A DNA stretch of 64,000 nt from Fodinibacter sp963730365 (GTDB lineage Bacteria > Actinomycetota > Actinomycetes > Actinomycetales > Dermatophilaceae): the NCBI GenBank assembly GCA_963730365.1, contig CAVSRM010000011.1, positions 147,110-211,109 of the forward strand, read 5' to 3'. Position numbers and translations under genes: made by a program. This document shows positions 21,574-30,273 of this stretch, one piece after another (positions within the stretch are counted from its first letter, which is position 1; every line of letters starts with the position of its first letter). The notes under the pieces were generated by a model. That model was given only the letters and a program-made list of their open reading frames with translations, had not been told where the DNA came from and made no database searches.

Positions 21574-22301
21574 TGGCGGCCCTCACCAACGCGCTCACCG
21601 GCATCCCGGTGGAGGCCGTGGCGGTCCTCGCCGTCGCGCTGGGCGGGCTGGCCCAGTCGGCGACGGGGATGGGGTTCTCCCTCGTCGCCGCGCCCGCCCT
21701 GATCCTCGTCGTCGGACCGCGCGACGGGGTCGCCACCGTGCTCGCGCTCGCCGTGCTCGCCTCGGTGCTCCCGCTGACCCGGGACTGGCGCAACAGCCGC
21801 CCCCGAGAGGCCTCTCGACTTCTCGTTCCCACCCTCCTCCTCACCCCGGTCGTCGCCTTCCTGCTGCGTGGCGCCGACACCCGGTGGCTCGCGGTCGCCG
21901 CCGGCGTGGGCGTGCTCGCCGGTGTGGCGCTGCTCGCCTCCGGCTGGCGCTCGCCCCGGCTCGCCGGACTGCCGGGCACGGCCGCGACCGGGTTCAGCAG
22001 TGCCACGCTCAACGTCGTCGGTGGGGTCGGCGGACCTCCCATCGGCCTGTACGCCGCGAACGCCGACTGGGCCCCGCACCACACGAGGGCCACGCTCCAG
22101 ACGTTCTTCCTCGCGCAGAACGTCGTCACCGTGGCCGTCGTCGGCCTCGTGATGCCGGGGTGGAAGGAGGTCGCCGCGCTCGCCGTCGGCACCGCCGCCG
22201 GGATGCTCCTGGCGCCGCGCCTGCCCGCCAGGGTCGCGCGGGCCGGGGTGCTCGGGGTGTCCGTCGTCGGAGGCGTCGCGCTCATCGCCGGGTCCCTGTG
22301 A
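21573..22301 (+). CDS. TauE/SafE-family sulfite exporter-like permease
   Basis: 242 aa. ATG 21573 shares one base with the MFS stop (TGATG). Seven to eight membrane segments are visible. The family pattern includes GGLAQSATGMGFSLVAAPAL near the N-terminus and the repeated element ATGFSSATLNVVGGVGGPPIGLY in the middle. TauE/SafE members export sulfite, sulfoacetate or other organic anions. Fourth and last gene of the FMO operon. Its presence hints that the pathway releases sulfite or an organosulfur product, but this is inference. A perfect ACCCGA-C-TCGGGT palindrome overlaps its stop codon. Confidence 0.85.
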   Translation: MAALTNALTGIPVEAVAVLAVALGGLAQSATGMGFSLVAAPALILVVGPRDGVATVLALAVLASVLPLTRDWRNSRPREASRLLVPTLLLTPVVAFLLRGADTRWLAVAAGVGVLAGVALLASGWRSPRLAGLPGTAATGFSSATLNVVGGVGGPPIGLYAANADWAPHHTRATLQTFFLAQNVVTVAVVGLVMPGWKEVAALAVGTAAGMLLAPRLPARVARAGVLGVSVVGGVALIAGSL

Positions 22302-22368
22302 CCCGACTCGGGTGTCCGGTGTCCTGACTCGGCGGGGCCACCCGGCGAGCGTCTGACACGATGGGTCC

Positions 22369-23805
22369 GTGGCAGACCGGCTCAGCTCCCTGGACACCTC
22401 GTTCCTTCACCTCGAGGACGCGACGACGCCCATGCACGTCGGCAGCGTGATGGTGTTCGACGCGCCCGTGGGCGGGTTCGACTACGAGAGCCTCGTGTCC
22501 CTCATCAGCGAGCGGATCGCCTTCGTCCCGCGCTACCGGCAGAAGATCAAGAACGTCCCGGGCGGTCTGGCCAACCCCGTGTGGGTCGACGACCGGCACT
22601 TCGACATGAGCTACCACGTCCGTCGCAGTGCGCTGCCGCGGCCGGGCTCCGACGAGCAGCTCGAAGAGCTCGTGGCGCGGATCCAGCCGCGACCCCTCGA
22701 CAGGTCCCGCCCGCTCTGGGAGGTCTACCTCGTGGAGGGGCTCGACGAGAACCGCTTCGCGGTCATCACCAAGAGCCACCACAGCCTCGTCGACGGCATC
22801 ACCGCCGTCGACATCGGCAACGTCCTCGTCGACGGAAACCCGACGGCCGCCGACGGCGTGAGCACGGCCTGGCGGGCTCGACCCGAGCCGGGTGCCGCCG
22901 AGCTGCTCGTGGGTGCGCTCTCGGATGCCGTGCGCACCCCCAGCCAGGTCGTCGAGACGGTGCAGACCGGGGTGGCCGACGTGAAGAAGACGGTCGGCAA
23001 GGTCGCGTCCGTCGCCGGCGACGTGCTCTCGACCCTGGCCCGGGCCTCCGCGCGCCCGGCCCCGGGGTCCCCGCTCAACGCCACCGTGGGCCGGGCCCGC
23101 CGCTACGTCATGGTGGGCACCGACCTCGAGGACTACCGCACGGTCAGGGCCCGGCTCGGTCGGGGCGCCTTCGCTGACGAGGTGTCCGTCAACGACGTCA
23201 TCCTCGCGACGATCTCGGGGGCGTTCCGCTCCTGGCTGCTCACCCGCGGAGAGGCCGTCTACCCGGGCACGACCATCCGCTCGATGGTGCCGGTGTCGGT
23301 GCACGACAGCGGCGGCGACGCCCCCACCGGTGCCGAGGTGACGGCCTGCTTCGTCGACCTCCCCGTGGGGGAGCCCAGCCCGGGGATGCGCCTGCACCAG
23401 ATCGCGTTCTCGATGCGTCAGCAGATGGAGGCGGGGTCCCGACGAGCCGTGGGAGCGGACACCCTCGCCGGGCTCGGGGGGTTCGCGCCGCCGACGATGC
23501 ACGCGCTCGGGGCCCGACTCGGCGGCATGGTGTCGCGCCGCCTCTACAACGTCGTCATCACCAACGTGCCCGGACCACAGTCCTCCCTCTACGCGGCGGG
23601 TGCCCGGATGGTCTCGACCTACCCCGTCACCCCGCTGAGCCCGGGCCAGGCCCTCTCGATCGGCATGACGTCCTACGACGGCGGGGTCTACTACGGCCTC
23701 TATGCCGACCGCGATGCCATGCCGGATGCCGACGTCCTCGGCCGCGGGGTCGTGGACTCCCTCCAGGAGCTCCTGGAGGCCCCACGAGTCGGCGCTCGCC
23801 GCTGA
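22369..23805 (+). CDS. Wax ester synthase/diacylglycerol acyltransferase (WS/DGAT)
   Basis: 478 aa, GTG 22369, preceded by CACGAT at 6 nt (possible weak leaderless -10). The catalytic motif HHSLVDG is at 137-143. Other family marks are LSSLDTSFLHLEDATTPMHVG at the N-terminus, PLDRSRPLWEVYLVEGL before the motif, and NVVITNVPGPQ near 400. The enzyme joins acyl-CoA to diacylglycerol or fatty alcohols to make storage lipid on the inner membrane face, a common trait of actinobacteria. The length is normal. Followed by a DUF6912-like gene 18 bp downstream. Confidence 0.93.
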   Translation: MADRLSSLDTSFLHLEDATTPMHVGSVMVFDAPVGGFDYESLVSLISERIAFVPRYRQKIKNVPGGLANPVWVDDRHFDMSYHVRRSALPRPGSDEQLEELVARIQPRPLDRSRPLWEVYLVEGLDENRFAVITKSHHSLVDGITAVDIGNVLVDGNPTAADGVSTAWRARPEPGAAELLVGALSDAVRTPSQVVETVQTGVADVKKTVGKVASVAGDVLSTLARASARPAPGSPLNATVGRARRYVMVGTDLEDYRTVRARLGRGAFADEVSVNDVILATISGAFRSWLLTRGEAVYPGTTIRSMVPVSVHDSGGDAPTGAEVTACFVDLPVGEPSPGMRLHQIAFSMRQQMEAGSRRAVGADTLAGLGGFAPPTMHALGARLGGMVSRRLYNVVITNVPGPQSSLYAAGARMVSTYPVTPLSPGQALSIGMTSYDGGVYYGLYADRDAMPDADVLGRGVVDSLQELLEAPRVGARR

Positions 23806-23823
23806 CGCAGGAAGGACCGCCGT

Positions 23824-24255
23824 ATGCCGTTCACCAGGGTCTACATGGCCGTCACCGCCGACCAGCTCTCGTCCCTGGCCGAGGGGGGCACGCTCGGACC
23901 GGCGCCCCTGCCGGCGCATGCGGTGACGGCGGCCCTCGGCAAGCCCGGGCTGACCACCGACCAGGAGGAGCTGGAGCACACGGCGTGGCTCGCCGCCGTC
24001 GAGGACGCGGTGCAGCTCACCGGTGGCGGCGCCAGTCGGCGGGTCGTCGCGGCTGCAGACGTCGACTCCGGCGAGGTGGCCCAGCCGAGCTCCGCTGACG
24101 TCGCCTCGCGCGTCGAGGTGGCGACGCCCGTCGAGCGACGCTGGGTCGTCTCCTTCCACGTCGACGAGACACTCGGGGCCACGGCTGCGACGGACCTCCT
24201 GTGGTTCGACGTCACCGAACTCGACGAGGTGCGCTCGCTGGTCGCCGGCTCCTGA
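23824..24255 (+). CDS. DUF6912-like hypothetical protein
   Basis: 143 aa from ATG 23824 with GGAAGG upstream. The N-terminus FTRVYMAVTADQLSSLAEGGTLGP and the C-terminal VSFHVDETLGATAATDLLWFDVTELDEV match a small actinobacterial family I recall as DUF6912. No signal peptide or membrane segment. Function unknown. Sits directly behind the WS/DGAT gene on the same strand. Confidence 0.65.
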   Translation: MPFTRVYMAVTADQLSSLAEGGTLGPAPLPAHAVTAALGKPGLTTDQEELEHTAWLAAVEDAVQLTGGGASRRVVAAADVDSGEVAQPSSADVASRVEVATPVERRWVVSFHVDETLGATAATDLLWFDVTELDEVRSLVAGS

Positions 24256-24428
24256 CCTTCCCGCCCGGCGCGGTCGCTGCGCGGTCGAGGTGATGGTGCA
24301 CGGATGTGCGAGCGCCGACAGCTCGATCCGGTGGGTGCTCTCGGCGGGGTGAGGTTGCGGCGGATCGTGCGGGGGAGCAAGAGTGTGGGCAGCACCCGAG
24401 ATCTCGACCCGCACGAGGAGCCCCCCGC

Positions 24429-26057
24429 ATGGATGCCGTGACCCACGTCCCCGCACCGATCAACGAGCCCGTCCTGGACTACGCCCCCGGCAGCCAGGAG
24501 CGCGCCGAGGTGGAGCTCGCGCTCGCCGAGCTCGGCTCGACGCGCCACGAGCTGCCGCACACCATCGGCGGCAAGCGCGTCATGGGCAACGGGAAGAAGA
24601 TCGAGGTCCGCCAGCCGCACGCGCACCGCAAGGTGCTCGGGGTCACCAAGGGCGCGACGAAGGCCGATGCGGTGGCCGCGGTCGACGCCGCCACCGCCGC
24701 CGCGCCGGCCTGGCGCGACCTGTCCTTCGACGACCGTGCCTCGGTCCTGCTCAAGGCGGCCGACCTCCTCGCCGGTCCGTGGCGGGCCAGGATCAACGCC
24801 GCGACGATGCTCGGGCAGAGCAAGACGGCGTACCAGGCGGAGATCGACGCGGCGTGCGAGCTCATCGACTTCTGGCGGTTCAACGTCCACTTCGCCCGCC
24901 AGATCATGGAGGAGCAGCCGCCGGCCAACTCCCGCGGCCTGTGGAACCGCAGTGACCACCGTTCGCTCGAGGGCTTCGTCTACGCGATCACGCCGTTCAA
25001 CTTCACCGCCATCGCCGGGAACCTCCCCACCGCGCCCGCGCTCATGGGCAACACCGTGGTGTGGAAGCCAGCGGTCACCCAGCAGCTCGCGGCCCAGTTG
25101 ACGCTGGAGCTGCTCGAGGAGGCCGGGATGCCGCCGGGCGTGATCAACCTCGTCGCCGGTCACGGGGCGGTCGTCTCCGACGTCGTGCTCGCGCACCCCG
25201 ACTTCGCCGGGCTGCACTTCACCGGCTCGACGCCGGTGTTCCAGGGCCTGTGGCGCCAGATCGGTGAGAACCTCACCGGCTACAGGCACTACCCCCGCAT
25301 CGTCGGCGAGACCGGCGGCAAGGATTTCATCCTCGCGCACCCGAGCGCCGACCCCGACGTGCTGCGCACCGCGATGATCCGCGGCGCGTTCGAGTTCCAG
25401 GGGCAGAAGTGCTCCGCGGCCTCCCGCGCCTACGTGCCGCGGTCGCTGTGGAAGCAGATCAAGGGAGACCTCGTGTCCCTCACCGACGGCATCCCGATGG
25501 GTGACGTCACCGACCTCTCGAACTTCATGGGCGCGGTGATCGACGACCGGGCGTTCGCCAAGCACAAGGCCGCGATCGACCGGGCCCACGCCACGAGCCA
25601 TCTGGACGTCGTCGCCGGCGGCACCTACGACGACTCCGAGGGCTACTTCGTGCGGCCGACCATCGTCGAGGGCAGCGACCCGACCGACGAGATGTTCTCG
25701 ACCGAGTACTTCGGGCCGATCCTCTCCGTCCACGTCTACCCCGACCGGCAGTACTCCTCGGTGCTCGACCAGATGGAGTCCTTCGCCCCCTACGCCCTCA
25801 CCGGTGCGATCATCGCGCAGGACCGCGGAGTGGTCGCGGACGCCATGGAGCGCCTGCGCTTCGCCGCGGGCAACTTCTACGTCAACGACAAGCCGACGGG
25901 AGCGGTCGTGGGCCAGCAGCCCTTCGGTGGCGGGCGAGCGTCTGGCACGAACGACAAGGCGGGCTCCGCGGCGAACCTCATGCGCTGGACCTCGACGCGG
26001 TCGATCAAGGAGAACTTCGTACCGCCGACGAACCACACCTACCCGCACATGGGCTGA
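24429..26057 (+). CDS. pruA: Delta-1-pyrroline-5-carboxylate dehydrogenase
   Basis: 542 aa from ATG 24429. It oxidises pyrroline-5-carboxylate (as glutamate semialdehyde) to glutamate with NAD, the second step of proline breakdown. Aldehyde dehydrogenase marks: AITPFNFTAIAGN (cofactor-binding N), catalytic C328 in FQGQKCSAASR, general base E294 in GETGGKDF. The form without a fused proline dehydrogenase and the length near 540 fit the group found in actinobacteria. No proline dehydrogenase gene is adjacent. The glutamate made could feed the large glutamate dehydrogenase at 36.5 kb. The 173 bp before it show no clear regulator site. Confidence 0.95.
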   Translation: MDAVTHVPAPINEPVLDYAPGSQERAEVELALAELGSTRHELPHTIGGKRVMGNGKKIEVRQPHAHRKVLGVTKGATKADAVAAVDAATAAAPAWRDLSFDDRASVLLKAADLLAGPWRARINAATMLGQSKTAYQAEIDAACELIDFWRFNVHFARQIMEEQPPANSRGLWNRSDHRSLEGFVYAITPFNFTAIAGNLPTAPALMGNTVVWKPAVTQQLAAQLTLELLEEAGMPPGVINLVAGHGAVVSDVVLAHPDFAGLHFTGSTPVFQGLWRQIGENLTGYRHYPRIVGETGGKDFILAHPSADPDVLRTAMIRGAFEFQGQKCSAASRAYVPRSLWKQIKGDLVSLTDGIPMGDVTDLSNFMGAVIDDRAFAKHKAAIDRAHATSHLDVVAGGTYDDSEGYFVRPTIVEGSDPTDEMFSTEYFGPILSVHVYPDRQYSSVLDQMESFAPYALTGAIIAQDRGVVADAMERLRFAAGNFYVNDKPTGAVVGQQPFGGGRASGTNDKAGSAANLMRWTSTRSIKENFVPPTNHTYPHMG

Positions 26058-26139
26058 CTCGACACCCTTCCCCGACGTCGTTGGTCGGAGCCGTGGCTCG
26101 CGTGTCACCGACACCGCCCGACGACACCGGGGGAGGAGG

Positions 26140-26634
26140 TCAGCGGGCGAGCCACTCCCGCAGGAGGCGGGTCTCGATGTCGATGGCGGTGCGGATCGGC
26201 CCGGAGGCAGCCTGCTCGATCTTCCCGCCGATGAACGGCACGTTGGCCTTCAGCTCGGCGTCGAGCATCTCGACTGAACCCGTTGCCGACGGCTCGAGGC
26301 GCACCGTGCCCTTGAGGGTGAGCGGAGCGCCCTTGACGTGCATGTCGACCGCGGCCGTTCGCGACCCGTCGTCGGCGGCCGCGGACCACTCGAGGACCTC
26401 GATGATCGTGAGCTTCTCACCGACGAAGGACCGCGCCACGTCGGGCAGGTCGTCGGCGGGGAGCTCTCGCTGCGTGGTCACCCGGTCGCCGCTGCGGCTC
26501 TCGCCGATCTCCGCCGTGTACGGACCGCCGACCGTCGTGGCCTCGCACTTGGCCTCCTGGAAGGCCTGGTCGGTCAGCAAGGCGTAGACCTCCTCGGGGG
26601 TCCCGGCCAACTCCTCGCGCGTGGTCACTCGCAC
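26140..26634 (-). CDS. DUF2505 protein (SRPBCC/START fold)
   Basis: 164 aa, GTG 26634. The family is recognised by the N-terminal REELAGTPEEVYALLTDQAFQEAKCEATT and the conserved end VPFIGGKIEQAASGPIRTAIDIE. DUF2505 proteins belong to the SRPBCC superfamily, whose hydrophobic cavity binds lipids or polyketides. Ligand unknown. Likely soluble. Convergent with pruA, 82 bp apart, and downstream of the WXG-type gene (39 bp), so it may be the last gene of a three-gene minus-strand unit. Confidence 0.8.
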   Translation of the reverse strand: MRVTTREELAGTPEEVYALLTDQAFQEAKCEATTVGGPYTAEIGESRSGDRVTTQRELPADDLPDVARSFVGEKLTIIEVLEWSAAADDGSRTAAVDMHVKGAPLTLKGTVRLEPSATGSVEMLDAELKANVPFIGGKIEQAASGPIRTAIDIETRLLREWLAR

Positions 26635-26673
26635 TGTCGCATCCTCTCTCGGGTCACCTGTGCGGCGATCCTC

Positions 26674-27195
26674 TCACCCCTGGCGCAGCCCGTGGGACAG
26701 TGCGGCGAGCGTGGTGCTCGAGTCGCGCAGCACGCCGAGCACCCAGTCCCGGCGGCGCCGGTGCTGGGCGAGCACGAGGGAGAGGTCGGCCTGGAGCTCG
26801 GCTCGTCGCTGGTCCCGGGCGCGGGACTGCTCGAGGTCGGCCGTGCCCAGGACGCCGTACGCCACGACGACATCGGCGCCGCGCACCTCCAGCCCCGCGG
26901 CGGTCGCACGTTCGCTGATCGTCCGCGCTCGCGCGACGAGCTCGGCCAGCTCGGTCGAGTGGTCCTGCAGCACGCGGCCCACGCGGCCCAGCTCCACCGC
27001 GGCAGTCTCGGTGGCTCCGGCCAGGCTCGACGCGTGCTGACGCACGTGTACCGAGGTTCGCCCGCGCCACTGCTGCTCGAGCGCCTCGACGTCGGCCCGG
27101 ATGCCGACCCCCAGGCTCGCCAGGTCGGCCGACAGCCGCTGTGTGGTGCCGGCACACGCCGACAGTGATGCCGGGTCGCCCGGGACGAGCGTCAT
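26674..27195 (-). CDS. WXG-type helical hairpin protein
   Basis: 173 aa; ATG 27195 overlaps the upstream stop by 4 nt. The first 100 residues are two amphipathic helices with W43-R44-G45 in the turn (EQQWRGRTSVHVR), the layout of ESAT-6/WXG100 proteins. It is longer than the usual 100 residues, with two more helical segments (to AALSHGLRQG). No YxxxD/E secretion tail is obvious. It may be a type VII-like substrate or an intracellular structural relative. The only candidate ATPase in the window is the EccC-like protein at 43.6 kb. Coupled to the 27192 gene. Confidence 0.65.
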   Translation of the reverse strand: MTLVPGDPASLSACAGTTQRLSADLASLGVGIRADVEALEQQWRGRTSVHVRQHASSLAGATETAAVELGRVGRVLQDHSTELAELVARARTISERATAAGLEVRGADVVVAYGVLGTADLEQSRARDQRRAELQADLSLVLAQHRRRRDWVLGVLRDSSTTLAALSHGLRQG

Positions 27196-27521
27196 CGATC
27201 GGCCTCGACCGGGGCGTCGGGAGGGGGTGTGGTGTGCGCGGCGTCCGCCTCGTCGCGGGGGGCGGTGGAGCGCGACGAGGCGTCGGGCGAGCCGGTCCAG
27301 CGGGACAGTCGGGGGCTGAGGTCACTCACGGCCTCACCGATGGCTCGAAGCGTGTCGGCGGACTGGTCGAGCCAGTCGTCGAGGACGCGTTGCGGTCGGG
27401 GCTCACCGGTGACGACGAGGCACGCCAGCACATCGCCCTCGGCCCGGGCCACCAGGACCCCGAGGGCGTCGAGCCGCGCGACCAGGCTCTGGGCGAGTGC
27501 GTGCTCGGGGCCGAGGGTCAC
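27192..27521 (-). CDS. Small hypothetical partner of the WXG-type protein
   Basis: 109 aa, GTG 27521. The first 70 residues are helical (LAQSLVARLDALGVLVARAE, then QRVLDDWLDQSADTLRAIGEAV). The last 35 are Pro/Asp/Ala-rich and likely disordered. No family recognised. Its stop overlaps the ATG of the WXG-type gene (ATGA), so both are made together. It could be a chaperone or partner, by analogy with paired type VII genes, but that is inference. Confidence 0.6.
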   Translation of the reverse strand: MTLGPEHALAQSLVARLDALGVLVARAEGDVLACLVVTGEPRPQRVLDDWLDQSADTLRAIGEAVSDLSPRLSRWTGSPDASSRSTAPRDEADAAHTTPPPDAPVEADR

Positions 27522-27527
27522 CCGGCC

Positions 27528-27533
27528 ACTCTA
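27528..27533 (-). promoter_or_regulatory. Leaderless -10 element TAGAGT
   Basis: On the minus strand TAGAGT ends 6 nt before the GTG at 27521. No ribosome-binding site fits in the gap, so a leaderless transcript for the WXG-type pair is likely. Confidence 0.6.
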
Positions 27534-27650
27534 GGCCGTGCGGACGAGGTGGCCTCGAGGTCATCCACAGGGCCCGCCACCGCGGGCCGGGTGCTCGCAC
27601 GGCCGACCGGATGGCTGTTCCGGCGACCGATCCAGCACCCGACTCGGGGA

Positions 27651-27656
27651 TATGGT
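27651..27656 (+). promoter_or_regulatory. Leaderless -10 element TATGGT
   Basis: TATGGT ends 6 nt before the GTG at 27663 and supports that GTG as start of the M20 peptidase gene. It faces away from the TAGAGT element of the divergent WXG-type operon 118 bp away. Confidence 0.6.
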
Positions 27657-27662
27657 CGGCGC

Positions 27663-28844
27663 GTGGACGAGGACCGACAGGGGCGGGAGGCCATCGGCGC
27701 GTCTGCCGCTGCCCTGGCCGCGGAGCTCGTCGGCATCGACTCGGTCAACCCCGGGCTGGTGGCGGGGGCTGCCGGCGAGGGCGCCATCGTCGAGCACCTG
27801 CGCTCCCGGCTCGACGCGTCGGGGTTCGTCACGCACGTCCTCGCTCCCGACGGCCGTCCCGAGCGACCGAGCCTCCTCGCCGTGCCGCCGTCCGGTCCGT
27901 CGGGCCCCACCGTCGTGCTCACCGGGCACCTCGACACGGTCGGAGTGGGCAGCATGGCGGACGGGCTCGAGGCACGCGTCGTCGGCGACCGGCTCATCGG
28001 GCGCGGCGCGTGCGACATGAAGGGAGGAGCCGCGGCGATGGTCGTGGCCGCCGAGGAGCTCGCTCGACGGGGCGCCGCAGCCCGGGTGGTCCTCGCCCTC
28101 GTCGCCGACGAGGAGGACCTCAGCCTCGGCACCGAGACCGTCCTCGAGGCGCTTCCCGGAGCGGGGGTTCGCCCTGATGTCGCCGTCGTCGGAGAACCGA
28201 CGTGGCTCGCCCTCACCGAGACCCTGCGGGGCTACGCCCTGGTCGAGGTGCTCCTCACCGGTAGGGAGGCCCACTCCTCGCAACCCGAACAGGGGGTCAA
28301 CGCCGTCGCGCACCTCGGTCGGCTCCTGGCCGCGGTCGAGACCCGCGGCGTCGAGGTCTCCGCGGGTGGGGGATCGCTCATGGCCACCGTCGCCCAGGGG
28401 GGTGAGTCGCCCTTCGTGCTGGCGCGCTCCGCGCGCGTGGTCATCGAGCGGCGCACGGTTCCCGGCGAGCCGGCCGCCGACGCCCTGCCGGAGGTCGAGT
28501 CGCTCCTCGACGGGCTCCGCGCGACTGACCCCACCGTGCAGGCGTCGGCTCGACTCCTCACGGCCCGGGAGGCGTGGCGGATGGACGAGCACGGTCCCGC
28601 CGCGACCCTCTCGACGCGACTACGCGCCGCTCTCGGCCCCGACGCACCCGGGCAGGGGTTCCACGCTCCCTACTGGATGGAGGCGCCGCTCTGGCAGGCG
28701 GCCGACATCCCCGCTCTCGTGTGTGGTCCGGCCGGCGGAGGCCTGCACGCAGCAGACGAGTGGGTCGACCTCGGGCAGGTCCGGCGGTATGCCGCGGCCC
28801 TCACCGAGGCCGTCGAGGAGTGGGCGGCCGAGCATGCCAACTGA
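27663..28844 (+). CDS. M20-family metallopeptidase/deacylase
   Basis: 393 aa from GTG 27663. The di-zinc site of ArgE/DapE/CPG2 enzymes is visible: GHLDTV (metal His and nearby Asp), GRGACDMKGG (bridging Asp), VADEEDLS (general-base Glu followed by Glu), and a late His (GGGLHAADEW). The lid domain lies in the middle (EAHSSQPEQGVNA). M20 enzymes deacylate N-acyl amino acids or cut small peptides in the cytosol. The ATG of the PLP decarboxylase lies inside its last codons (11-nt overlap), so the deacylated product may be the decarboxylase substrate. Confidence 0.88.
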   Translation: MDEDRQGREAIGASAAALAAELVGIDSVNPGLVAGAAGEGAIVEHLRSRLDASGFVTHVLAPDGRPERPSLLAVPPSGPSGPTVVLTGHLDTVGVGSMADGLEARVVGDRLIGRGACDMKGGAAAMVVAAEELARRGAAARVVLALVADEEDLSLGTETVLEALPGAGVRPDVAVVGEPTWLALTETLRGYALVEVLLTGREAHSSQPEQGVNAVAHLGRLLAAVETRGVEVSAGGGSLMATVAQGGESPFVLARSARVVIERRTVPGEPAADALPEVESLLDGLRATDPTVQASARLLTAREAWRMDEHGPAATLSTRLRAALGPDAPGQGFHAPYWMEAPLWQAADIPALVCGPAGGGLHAADEWVDLGQVRRYAAALTEAVEEWAAEHAN

Positions 28845-30255
28845 CCCCCGTGGGCTTCGCGATGACGCCCCACTGCTCGACGCATGGCTGCGTTTCCACG
28901 AGGAGGCGCCGACGCCCTTCACGATCCCCGGTCACAAGCAGCGCCTCGACCTCGTCGGTGACGTCGTCGCGGGGGACGTGCCCCTCTTTGCAGGCCTCGA
29001 CACGATGAAGTTGACGCGCGGGGTCCTGGGGGACGCGCAGGACAGGGCCGCGCGGCTGTTCGGCGCCAACCTCGCACGCTTCTCCGTCGGTGGCTCCACC
29101 CACGGCAACCAGGCCCTCGCCCTCGCCGTGGGGCGCCCCGGCGACCGCGTCGTGGTCTCGCGCACCCTCCACCGCTCGATGCTGCTGGGCCTCGCCCTCG
29201 CCGGGCTGGAGCCCGTGTGGGTGCGACCCGAGGTCGACCCTCGTCACGGGCTGCCGATCGGCGTGGATCCGGCGTCGGTCGACGCGGCCCTGACCGCGGC
29301 CCCCGACGCCGTGGCGGTCTTCGTCGGCGAGCCCTCCTACGTCGGCACCCTGGGAGACGTAGGGGCGCTGGCCGAGGTGTCCCACCGCCACGACGTGCCG
29401 CTCGTCGTCGACGCGGCCTGGGGCGCTCACCTGGGCTTCCACCCGGCGCTTCCACCTCATGCCCTCGCCGCCGGCGCCGACGCGCTGGTCACCAGCGTGC
29501 ACAAGACCCTGCCGGCGATCTCCCAAGGGGCGTTGGTGCTGGCCCGGACCGGCCGCATAGAGCGGTCGCGCTTCGACGCGGCGATCGAGGCCACCGCCAC
29601 GACGAGCCCTTCGGGCGGCATCCTCGCGAGCGTCGACGCCGCCCGCGCGCTGATGGAGCGCGACGGCGAGGCCCTGCTGGGTCCGGTGATCGACGCGGTC
29701 GCCGCCATGCGCGCGCGGCTCGCCCGCATCCGCGGTCTCGTGGTGCTCGACGGCCCCGATGTCGACCCGCTCCGTCTGGTGCTCGTGCTTCCCGGGACGG
29801 GAGCGGACGGCAATGCCGTGGAGGCCGACCTGCTCTGCCACCGGATGCCGGTCGAGATGGCTGATCGCGACACCGTGGTGGCGATGGTGACGGTGGCCGA
29901 CACCCCGGGGCGTCTCGGGGACCTCGCCGTGGCCCTCGCCGAGAGCATCGACCGGCACCGCGGCCCGGCCCGCCCCGTCCGCACGTCGGGGGTGTGGGCG
30001 ATCGAGCCGGTGCCGGCGCTGTCGCCGCGGCAGGCGTTCTTCGCGGCCCGGGAGCGGGTGCCGGTCGCCCGTGCGGTCGGCCGGGTGAGTGCCGAGCTCG
30101 TCGCGCCGTACCCACCCGGGATCCCCGTGCTCGCGCCCGGTGAGGAGATCACGACCGAGACCGTCGAGGTGCTCCGGCAGGCTCGGGCGGCCGGAAGCCG
30201 GATCGCCTACGCCGCCGACCCCTCGGTGCGCACGCTGGACGTCGTCATCGAGTGA
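28834..30255 (+). CDS. Orn/Lys/Arg decarboxylase-family PLP enzyme
   Basis: 473 aa from ATG 28834. Fold-type I PLP enzyme of the Orn/Lys/Arg decarboxylase major domain: FTIPGHKQ near the N-terminus, SVGGSTHGNQALALAVG (phosphate cup), VVDAAWGAHLGFHPALP (Asp that contacts the PLP ring N) and the Schiff-base lysine in TSVHKTLPAISQGALV. It is shorter than the 700-aa biodegradative enzymes and lacks their N-terminal wing domain, as in the YaaO/SpeA-like group. Substrate (lysine, arginine or other) not decidable. Translationally coupled to the M20 gene. Confidence 0.87.
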   Translation: MPTDPRGLRDDAPLLDAWLRFHEEAPTPFTIPGHKQRLDLVGDVVAGDVPLFAGLDTMKLTRGVLGDAQDRAARLFGANLARFSVGGSTHGNQALALAVGRPGDRVVVSRTLHRSMLLGLALAGLEPVWVRPEVDPRHGLPIGVDPASVDAALTAAPDAVAVFVGEPSYVGTLGDVGALAEVSHRHDVPLVVDAAWGAHLGFHPALPPHALAAGADALVTSVHKTLPAISQGALVLARTGRIERSRFDAAIEATATTSPSGGILASVDAARALMERDGEALLGPVIDAVAAMRARLARIRGLVVLDGPDVDPLRLVLVLPGTGADGNAVEADLLCHRMPVEMADRDTVVAMVTVADTPGRLGDLAVALAESIDRHRGPARPVRTSGVWAIEPVPALSPRQAFFAARERVPVARAVGRVSAELVAPYPPGIPVLAPGEEITTETVEVLRQARAAGSRIAYAADPSVRTLDVVIE

Positions 30256-30273
30256 GGTCGTCGGCGGGACCAC

